Source: Flavobacterium sp.
GTDB taxonomy: Bacteria > Bacteroidota > Bacteroidia > Flavobacteriales > Flavobacteriaceae
NCBI RefSeq assembly: GCF_027483985.1
Contig: NZ_JAIXTJ010000056.1
Coordinates: 124,001-188,000, forward strand
DNA length: 64,000 nucleotides
Direction: 5' to 3'
Shown: one piece after another, positions 44,387 through 50,935 of the stretch
Layout: each line of letters opens with the position of its first letter
Numbering within the stretch: the first letter of the stretch is position 1
Made by a program: the position numbers and the translations under genes
Notes under the pieces: model-generated
Told to the model about the DNA's origin: nothing
Databases searched by the model: none
Seen by the model: only the letters and a program-made list of their open reading frames with translations

Positions 44387-44413
44387 AGAGATACAGAAAT
44401 GTATCTCTTTTTT
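44387..44413 (+). terminator. Terminator of the last array unit
   Basis: AGAGATACA-GAAA-TGTATCTCT (9-bp perfect stem, GAAA tetraloop) and a T-run. Its sequence is unrelated to the hairpin of unit 1. Confidence 0.8.
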
Positions 44414-44489
44414 CTGTTAAATTCTGAACTTATTTCAGAATCTAAAAAATTAATTGAAATTGAATTTACAATTGTAAATCTCAATCTAG

Positions 44490-44590
44490 TTTTGTCATTC
44501 TGAGGAACGAAGAATCACACAAGTTAATCATAAACAAAATAATTAAAAAGTTACAAATGAAATGTTTCTTATCGTCAACATGACGAAATT
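44490..44590. repeat. REP/MITE-like intergenic element
   Basis: About 100 bp bounded by related inverted ends: TTTGTCATTCTGAGGAACGA on the left, and TTTCGTCATGTTGACG (reverse complement) on the right. The left end resembles the 'GTCATTCTGAG...GAAGAATC' motif found in many Bacteroidetes intergenic repeats. It sits between the tRNA-Cys array and the GldM-like gene; no protein is encoded. Confidence 0.55.
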
Positions 44591-44594
44591 TTAA

Positions 44595-45248
44595 CTATAA
44601 AATTTTTATTTTAAATGGAGCAGGTCTAATACAGCCATTAAACGTTGAATTAGAACGAACTTGAATATCAGAAATAGTAATTTCCTGATAACTTGAAACA
44701 TATCTCTTAATAAATTCAAAAGCTTCAGAAGTGATTTTATTTCCTACAACTTGAAAACTTTTTCCATTTGATACACTAATATTAAAACTTACAACAGATA
44801 AATTTAAGTTTAGATTTTTATCAGATGCAAAAACTTTCAAAAAGGAATTGTTTAATTTACTTTTTTCAACACTAATTGTTTCACCTGATAAATTATTGAT
44901 TGTTGTTATAACATTACTTAAATTTTTTATTTTAAAAAGGTGCTTTTCTACCTTCTTTTTACCATTTTTTAAAACAATATCTATAGTAACTATTACTTCT
45001 GAACCAGCAAGAGGATTTAAGTTAAAAAGATTTTTGGAAACCATCGTTAATCCATCAGCAGTTACTTTAAATGATTTACAATTAGGAACTTCAATAGATA
45101 AACTATTTATCATACCACGATAAACAATTTTTGATTCTTTATTTACAATAATATCTTTATCAGTATGCTTTATTACCGAAATCGTATCATTTTGTCCATA
45201 AAATGAAAGTGTAAAAACTAGAAAAATTACATTAATTAAACTTTTCAT
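44595..45248 (-). CDS. Secreted protein resembling the GldM C-terminal domains
   Basis: A 217-residue exported protein (signal MKSLINVIFLVFTLSFYGQ). The mature part resembles the last two Ig-like domains of the gliding/T9SS motor protein GldM. The patterns are IVYRGMINSLSIEVPNCKSF followed by VTADGL, a PLAGSEVIVTIDIVLKNGKK segment, and a C-terminal SFQVVGNKITSEAFEFIKRY with EITISDIQVR. GldM itself has an N-terminal transmembrane helix and about 510 residues, so this is a stand-alone periplasmic version. Its start overlaps the LysE gene stop by 17 bp. The assignment rests on remembered patterns. Confidence 0.6.
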   Translation of the reverse strand: MKSLINVIFLVFTLSFYGQNDTISVIKHTDKDIIVNKESKIVYRGMINSLSIEVPNCKSFKVTADGLTMVSKNLFNLNPLAGSEVIVTIDIVLKNGKKKVEKHLFKIKNLSNVITTINNLSGETISVEKSKLNNSFLKVFASDKNLNLNLSVVSFNISVSNGKSFQVVGNKITSEAFEFIKRYVSSYQEITISDIQVRSNSTFNGCIRPAPFKIKIL

Positions 45249-45939
45249 TTACAACCGGTTCTTTGATTCCAAACTTTTGTTTGATCATTTCTTTTTCTTT
45301 TGGGAAGAAACCTTGCGCCATTAAAAATCCACCAAAAATCATTAGAATAATACTTATAACTCTTTTTATCTTATAAATATTGTGTGGTGTCATTCTTGAT
45401 TTCAATTGTTTGGCTACCATAATTTTTATGATATCAACAGCGAAATACGTTAGGATTATACAAGTTATGAAAAGTACAATTCTATTGGTTTCCATATTTA
45501 ATTTTGGACCAAAAACAATGATGATTCCCATCCAAAAAGCTAGTACTCCAATATTGATAAAATTTAGCAGAAATCCTTTAAAAAATAAACCTAAGTAGTT
45601 GTTTTTTTGAATATTATCATCTTCTAATTCTTCTTCAAGTTGTTTTTTATAGTTTTTCTTTTCTTTTATGTAAGATATGACGCCATAGGCAAACATTACT
45701 GCACCTCCAAAAATAAATAATCCTGGATCGTCTTTAAGCTTTTGAAGTATTTGATTGGTAGAAAAATAAGCTATTAAAATAAAGATGAAGTCAGCAAATA
45801 CTACGCCTAAATCAAAAACCATTGCGGAACGAAACCCTTTTGTAATACTAGTTTCTAATAGCACAAAAAATACTGGACCAACAGTAAATGCAAGTAGAAT
45901 TCCCCAAGGTAAGGCAGATAGAATATCGTTTATTATCAA
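45232..45939 (-). CDS. LysE-family transporter
   Basis: A 235-residue membrane protein with six hydrophobic segments. The family N-terminus is clear (LPWGILLAFTVGPVFFVLLE, then GFRSAMVFDLGVVFAD). Members export amino acids or related small molecules. The middle loop is highly charged (EEELEDDNIQKN). Its 3' end overlaps the start of the GldM-like gene, indicating a two-gene operon. Confidence 0.9.
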   Translation of the reverse strand: MIINDILSALPWGILLAFTVGPVFFVLLETSITKGFRSAMVFDLGVVFADFIFILIAYFSTNQILQKLKDDPGLFIFGGAVMFAYGVISYIKEKKNYKKQLEEELEDDNIQKNNYLGLFFKGFLLNFINIGVLAFWMGIIIVFGPKLNMETNRIVLFITCIILTYFAVDIIKIMVAKQLKSRMTPHNIYKIKRVISIILMIFGGFLMAQGFFPKEKEMIKQKFGIKEPVVNEKFN

Positions 45940-45950
45940 GTGACTTTTAT

Positions 45951-46029
45951 TTAGTAATTAGTAAATAGTGATTAGTAAACAGTAATGTAAAACAAAAATA
46001 AAAAAACTAATCACTAATCACTAATTACT
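45951..46029. repeat. Inverted array of TAGTAATTAG-type words
   Basis: TTAGTAATTAGTAAATAGTG on the left and its imperfect complement ACTAATCACTAATCACTAAT on the right, separated by about 30 bp. The left half is nearly the same as a 25-bp segment at about 49015-49043. It fills the gap between the LysE and DUF2807 genes. Confidence 0.6.
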
Positions 46030-46036
46030 TTTCACT

Positions 46037-46705
46037 TTAATCATTTCCTTCTTTAATTGTTCCGCCGGCAACTATTTTTTGATTGATCTGTTTTGGTTTA
46101 CCAAAAATTCTTATGTCACCTCCAGCACGAACTTTAGCATCAACTAAATCAGTTGCAAAAACTTCAGCATTGCCACCAGCATTTGCTGTGATTACCGTTT
46201 GCTTAGTTTCTAATTTTTCAGCTTCATAAATTCCACCAGAATTTACTATAACATCTTGATTTTGAGATATTCCAAAAAGTGTAATTGTAGAACCGTTAGC
46301 AACTCTAGCCGTTAATTTGTTAACATCTATTTTTAATTTTATTTGAGCACCTTCTTTTGCAATAATATCAAAAGTTGTAGCTTTAAAAGTTGCATCAGAA
46401 GAAATTCTTGAACCTTCATTAGCTTCTATAGCATCAATTTTTTTAAAATAAACAGTTGCTGAAATATTATCACCAGATAACATTTTGGTTAAACGCATTC
46501 TGATTTTTAATTCACCATTTTTATTAACAATCTCAACATCTTCTGAACCTGAGCCATCAAGTACCACTTTATTTTCACTAGAAGGAATTAGTAAAACTTC
46601 AATCTTATCAAAAGAAGTTACTTTGTTAAAATCTCCAACACTTTTTTCTGTTTGTGAAAATGCGATTGAACTGACCAATAAGAAACTATAAATTATTTTT
46701 TTCAT
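46037..46705 (-). CDS. DUF2807 (GIN-domain) secreted protein
   Basis: A 222-residue protein. The start at 46705 gives a signal peptide (MKKIIYSFLLVSSIAFSQ); an upstream GTG-type start does not. The body is a parallel beta-helix of the GIN/DUF2807 type, seen as repeated strands such as IDAIEANEGSRISSDATFK, FDIIAKEGAQIKLKIDVNKL and AEVFATDLVDAKVRAGGDIR. Function unknown. It lies between RNase R and LysE on the minus strand. Confidence 0.85.
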   Translation of the reverse strand: MKKIIYSFLLVSSIAFSQTEKSVGDFNKVTSFDKIEVLLIPSSENKVVLDGSGSEDVEIVNKNGELKIRMRLTKMLSGDNISATVYFKKIDAIEANEGSRISSDATFKATTFDIIAKEGAQIKLKIDVNKLTARVANGSTITLFGISQNQDVIVNSGGIYEAEKLETKQTVITANAGGNAEVFATDLVDAKVRAGGDIRIFGKPKQINQKIVAGGTIKEGND

Positions 46706-46803
46706 AATATTTTTTTTAATTAAAGACAATAAGAAATCTAAATTGTTACAGTAAAAAATAAAAAAATTACTGAACACTAAAAACTGAACACTGAATACTA
46801 ATT

Positions 46804-48984
46804 TTACTCGTTCTTTCTTAAATAAGTAAAATCTAATTGTTTTTTAACCAAATCAGCATTCTTTACTTTAACGTAAACTTCGTCGCCTAATTGTAATAAA
46901 CTCTTAGAAATTTCGCCAACCAGAGCATATTGTTTTTCATCAAACGTGTAATAATCATCTTTAATTTCACGAATTCTACACATTCCTTCGCATTTATTAG
47001 ATACAATTTCTACATAAATTCCCCATTCGGTTACACCAGAAATTACACCCAAAAACTCTTCATCTTTGTGATCTTGCATGTATTTTATCTGCATGTATTT
47101 TATCGAATCGCGTTCGGCATTTGTAGCTAAACTTTCCATATTACTGGAATGTTCGCATTTTTCTTCATAGATTTCTGCATCGGCGCTTTTTCCGCCATCT
47201 AAATAATATTGAAGTAATCGATGTACCATTACATCAGGATAACGTCTAATTGGCGACGTAAAATGGCTGTAATAATCGAATGCTAACCCGTAGTGACCAA
47301 TATTTTCTGTTGAATATTTAGCTTTACTCATCGTTCGAATAGCTAGCGTATCAATTAAATTTTGCTCTTTCTTTCCGTTAACGTCTGACATTAATTGATT
47401 TAACGATTTAGAAATGTTTTTGTTATCACGTAAATCTAGTTTATAACCAAATTTCATAATCAAAGTTTGCATTGCAAAAAGCTTATCTTCATTAGGTTCA
47501 TCGTGAATTCTGTATACAAATGTTTTCTTTTGTTTCCCTATGAATTCTGCTACTTTTCTATTAGCTAAAAGCATAAACTCTTCTATCAAATGATTAGCAT
47601 CTTTGGAAACTTTGAAATAAACACCTTCAGGCTCACCTTTATCATCTAAATTGAATTTTACTTCGACTTTATCAAATGAAATCGCACCTTCACTCATTCG
47701 CTTTCTACGAAGAATTTTTGCTAATTCATCCAATTTTAAAGTAGCTTCTGTAATTTCATCAGATGCATTGTATTCTTTGCCTGTTAATGAAATTTCAGCC
47801 GGAATTGTAGCAGCTTTGGTTTCAATAATAACTTGCGCTTCCTCATAAGAAAATCGTTGGTCAGAATTGATAACTGTTCTACCAAACCATTGATTTAAAA
47901 CAGTTGCCTTATGATCAATTTCGAAAATAGCAGAAAACGTATATTTTTCTTCATTCGGACGAAGTGAACAAGCAAAATTAGATAAAACTTCAGGTAACAT
48001 TGGCACTACTCTATCAACTAAATAAACCGAAGTCGCTCTGTTGTAAGCTTCATCATCTAGAATGGTTCCTTCTTGCAAATAATGCGAAACATCGGCAATA
48101 TGAATACCAATTTCATAATTTCCGTTTTCTAATTTTTTGAACGATAAAGCATCATCAAAATCTTTGGCATCTTTCGGATCAATCGTGAACGTTAACGTAT
48201 CACGCATATCACGACGCTTTGCAATTTCTTCAGGATGAATAGCGGTATCTAATTTTTGTGCAAAAACTTCAACATCAACCGGAAAGTCATAAGGTAAACC
48301 ATATTCAGCAAGAATCGCGTGAATTTCAGTATCGTGTTCGCCAGGTTTTCCTAAAACATTGATAACCGAACCAAATGGTGAATCAGCTTTCTTAGGCCAA
48401 TCTTCAATTTTTACAACAACAACATCACCTTGTTCAGCTCCGTTATATTTATCTTTTGGAATAAAAATATCAGTATACATTTTAGCATTGGCAGTGGTCA
48501 CAAAAGCAAAATTCTTCTGAATATCAATAACGCCAACGAATTCTGTTTTACTTCGTTCTAAAACTTCAATTACTTCACCTTCAGGTTTTTTACCACGACG
48601 ACGATTATAAACATAAACCTTAACTTTGTCTTTATCTAAAGCGTGATTCAAATTATTGGTCGGAATAAAAACATCATCTTCAAATTCATCGCAAATAAAA
48701 TAAGCGGTTTTTCTGGAAGTCATATCGATGGTTCCTTCGTAATAATCTTGTGAAACTGCTTTTACTAAATATTTTCCTGGCTCACTTTCAATAATTACTT
48801 TTTGTGCAGCAAGAATTTTTAAATCTTTAATAATCTCGTTTCTACTTTTAGTATCATTCAATTCAAGTACAGCACATATTTGTTTGTAATTGAATGGTTT
48901 ATTGGCATTTTTAGATAGTATTTTTAAAATCTTTTCAGAGAAAGTTTTCTCTTTTTTTCCAAACTTTTTTGGGAATTTACTCAT
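46804..48984 (-). CDS. rnr: Ribonuclease R
   Basis: A 726-residue 3'-5' exoribonuclease that degrades structured RNA. It has cold-shock/OB domains at the N-terminus and the RNB catalytic core with DPKDAKDFDDALSF (the metal-binding Asp residues). A C-terminal S1 domain starts near residue 640 (GVISGVTEWGIYVEIVSNKC). The N-terminus (KKFGKKEKTFSEK) is basic. It is the last minus-strand gene before the 49.3-50.0-kb gene-free region. Confidence 0.97.
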   Translation of the reverse strand: MSKFPKKFGKKEKTFSEKILKILSKNANKPFNYKQICAVLELNDTKSRNEIIKDLKILAAQKVIIESEPGKYLVKAVSQDYYEGTIDMTSRKTAYFICDEFEDDVFIPTNNLNHALDKDKVKVYVYNRRRGKKPEGEVIEVLERSKTEFVGVIDIQKNFAFVTTANAKMYTDIFIPKDKYNGAEQGDVVVVKIEDWPKKADSPFGSVINVLGKPGEHDTEIHAILAEYGLPYDFPVDVEVFAQKLDTAIHPEEIAKRRDMRDTLTFTIDPKDAKDFDDALSFKKLENGNYEIGIHIADVSHYLQEGTILDDEAYNRATSVYLVDRVVPMLPEVLSNFACSLRPNEEKYTFSAIFEIDHKATVLNQWFGRTVINSDQRFSYEEAQVIIETKAATIPAEISLTGKEYNASDEITEATLKLDELAKILRRKRMSEGAISFDKVEVKFNLDDKGEPEGVYFKVSKDANHLIEEFMLLANRKVAEFIGKQKKTFVYRIHDEPNEDKLFAMQTLIMKFGYKLDLRDNKNISKSLNQLMSDVNGKKEQNLIDTLAIRTMSKAKYSTENIGHYGLAFDYYSHFTSPIRRYPDVMVHRLLQYYLDGGKSADAEIYEEKCEHSSNMESLATNAERDSIKYMQIKYMQDHKDEEFLGVISGVTEWGIYVEIVSNKCEGMCRIREIKDDYYTFDEKQYALVGEISKSLLQLGDEVYVKVKNADLVKKQLDFTYLRKNE

Positions 48985-49092
48985 AATCTTCTTCTTAATA
49001 AAGTTTAAAATTAGTGAATAGTAATTAGTAAATAGTAATTAGTTGTGAGATTTATCGAAAAAATAACTTTTGTATCTTTATAAAAAAATAAA

Positions 49093-49329
49093 ATGTCTGA
49101 ATTCATCACTATTGCCACATTCAATTTTGCACACGAAATCATCGTTTTAAAATCTATTTTAGAAAATGAAGGCGTTCCTTATTTATTTCAAAATGAAAAT
49201 TTAATTTCAATTGATCCACTAGCAAGTTACGCTTACGGCGGAATTGATTTAAAAGTACATCCAAACGATTTTGAAAAAGTAAAAGAAATTTTAGATAACT
49301 TAAATACAAGATTAACGATTGTTGATTAA
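49093..49329 (+). CDS. DUF2007 domain-containing small protein
   Basis: A 78-residue protein with the DUF2007 pattern (ATFNFAHEIIVLKSILENEG, then GIDLKVHPNDFEKVKEIL), annotated elsewhere as a putative signal-transducing protein by similarity to PII-like folds. Divergent from rnr across a 108-bp spacer containing the TAGTAATTAG words and a TATCTTTA box at 49073-49080. Confidence 0.85.
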   Translation: MSEFITIATFNFAHEIIVLKSILENEGVPYLFQNENLISIDPLASYAYGGIDLKVHPNDFEKVKEILDNLNTRLTIVD

Positions 49330-50033
49330 CGAATTTTGAAGAAAGAAAGAAATTCAAAAATCAAATTTCGTTAATCTTAAATCAAAAATCTAAAGAGTTT
49401 TCAACACATATAAAAAACAATAAAAAGAAAATTTAAATTTAAATTAATTTATGATGGTTATTATAGCGTGTTAATTTGTACAATAACTTTAAATTTTAAA
49501 AGTTGATTTTCAAGTTATACTTTTTTATACCGATTTATTAACATACTTTTAAGAAAGTAATTCGTTCATTTTTAAGCTCTTTTTAGAAACAATCAACAGT
49601 TGTTAACAACTAAAAAAACAAACATTTTGTAAATAACTTTGATTGTTAATTTCTGTTGAAAAAGTAGTTTTTTGTATTGATAACTTTTCTAAAAATTCAC
49701 CAAACTAAATTTGGATTTTAAATACCAATTTTTGATTACAATTAATTTACATACGGCCAAGAAAAACTTCTAATTTTCTATTCAAAGTTGTTAACAATTG
49801 GTGTTAACTTAACGTTAACTGATTATCAACGAATTACAAATCGCTATTAACAATGTAAAATTTTAACATTTGAATTAAATAAAATGTAATGATTTACAGC
49901 TACTTATAAATATATCTTATTAACAATATTTCCTTAACGCAAGCAAATCAGAGAGTTATATTTTTATAAAAATCAAATGGAAATACAAATAAGATTAACT
50001 AAATTTGTTTCCACAACTACAACTCAAATTAAT
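49330..50033. other. Gene-free AT-rich region, candidate replication origin
   Basis: No gene is seen in about 700 bp between the DUF2007 gene and rpiB. The sequence is rich in GTTAAC (49602, 49790, 49803, 49814) and TTATTAACA/TTGTTAACA words (49535, 49600, 49788, 49917). It also has DnaA-box-like TTTTCAACA at 49398 (and on the minus strand at 49654) and TTATCAACG at 49823. Canonical TTATCCACA is absent. Gene orientation changes from mostly minus to almost all plus here. The origin call is inference, supported by the parS cluster 13-19 kb away. Confidence 0.35.
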
Positions 50034-50462
50034 ATGAAAATCTCAATCGGAAACGATCACGCCGGACCAGACTATAAAAAAGCAATTGTTGATTATTTAG
50101 TTTCAAAAGGACACGAAATTTTAAACCACGGAACTAATACTTTTGATAGTGTTGATTATCCAGATTTTGGTCATCCAGTTGCTACCGATGTTGAATCAGG
50201 AAAAGCCGATTTAGGAATAGTAATTTGTGGAAGCGGAAACGGAATCGCAATGACTGCCAACAAACATCAAGGAATTAGAGCTGCTCTTTGTTGGACCAAA
50301 GAAATTTCGGCGCTTGCGCGCCAACATAATGATGCAAATGTGGTAAGTATTCCGGCGCGATTTACTTCTATCCAACAAGCGATTGAAATTGTAGATACTT
50401 TTTTAACTACCGATTTTGAAGGAGGAAGACACGCAACAAGAGTTAATAAAATAAGCTGTTAA
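50034..50462 (+). CDS. rpiB: Ribose-5-phosphate isomerase B
   Basis: A 142-residue RpiB/LacAB-family enzyme interconverting ribose-5-phosphate and ribulose-5-phosphate in the pentose phosphate pathway. The start at 50034 gives MKISIGNDHAGPDYKKAIVD, the family's standard beginning; an ATG 57 bp upstream adds unconserved residues. Active-site features are ICGSGNGIAMTANKHQGIRA, with a Cys in the usual place, and the GGRHATRV end. It is the first plus-strand gene to the right of the candidate origin. Confidence 0.96.
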   Translation: MKISIGNDHAGPDYKKAIVDYLVSKGHEILNHGTNTFDSVDYPDFGHPVATDVESGKADLGIVICGSGNGIAMTANKHQGIRAALCWTKEISALARQHNDANVVSIPARFTSIQQAIEIVDTFLTTDFEGGRHATRVNKISC

Positions 50463-50466
50463 AAAT

Positions 50467-50793
50467 TTGAACCTAAACGAAACATTACATAAGGATATAA
50501 ATTTTGGAAGAAAAGTTTCTCTTTTCACTTTTTTAGTGGCAACATTACTTATGGTAATATTTTACGTGACAGAGTTTAAAGGAACTATCTATTTTGTTTT
50601 TTTATATTTTTTCACAGCTTTGGGTTTTAATAGCTATATCTTTTTGAAATTAGCCGTTTCCTTTTTTAAAGAAGTCGAAAAAAGAAGCACCATACTTTTT
50701 ACTTTATTTCTTCTGTTAATAAACATTCCTCTTGGAATTCTTTACACCGATTTAGGATTTAAAATTTATAATTCTATAATGTCAAATTACTAA
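50467..50793 (+). CDS. Small hypothetical membrane protein
   Basis: A 108-residue protein with three hydrophobic segments (about 18-38, 42-62 and 75-95). No ATG is available at the start: the frame opens with a TTG at 50467, five bases after the rpiB stop, and the first internal ATG is 27 codons on. No family recognised. It is likely co-transcribed with rpiB, and a terminator follows. Confidence 0.6.
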   Translation: MNLNETLHKDINFGRKVSLFTFLVATLLMVIFYVTEFKGTIYFVFLYFFTALGFNSYIFLKLAVSFFKEVEKRSTILFTLFLLLINIPLGILYTDLGFKIYNSIMSNY

Positions 50794-50799
50794 ATTCAT

Positions 50800-50838
50800 A
50801 TTAATTCCGTCAACCAACTGACCGAATTAATGTTTTTT
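50800..50838 (+). terminator. Terminator after the rpiB operon
   Basis: ATTAATTCCGTCA and TGACCGAATTAAT pair with one mismatch over 13 bp, followed by a T-run. Confidence 0.8.
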
Positions 50839-50935
50839 ATCATAATATAGATTGATAATTGATATATTTGACTAAACATAAAAACCATAAATCTTTCGAT
50901 AAACATAAAAACCACTGCATTAAATTAAGCATAAA

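Larger units (their letters stand above)
43998..44413 (+). repeat. tRNA-Cys 3'-end tandem array (5 units including the tRNA's own)
   Basis: The T-arm and 3'-end sequence GTTCGAATCCGGACGAT of tRNA-Cys recurs at 44089, 44179, 44269 and 44361 (the first with one base change, the last with GGAAGAT). Spacing is 91, 90, 90 and 92 bp. A shared AT-rich block (TTTTAGAAAAAATTAATTAA) precedes each repeat copy. Every unit also contains a hairpin/T-run segment, but these differ between units. The repeats do not include the 5' part of the tRNA, so only the first unit is a functional tRNA. Origin unknown; serial integration scars or tandem slippage are possible. Confidence 0.9.

Noticed and set aside
43998..44413. 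CRISPR array
   Set aside because: The 90-bp period is too long, the conserved part is the tRNA 3' end, and the 'spacers' are terminator hairpins with shared AT-rich linkers. No cas genes are present.
49330..50033. Canonical oriC with TTATCCACA boxes
   Set aside because: No exact TTATCCACA or complement was found in this region, and dnaA is not in the window, so it is kept only as a candidate.
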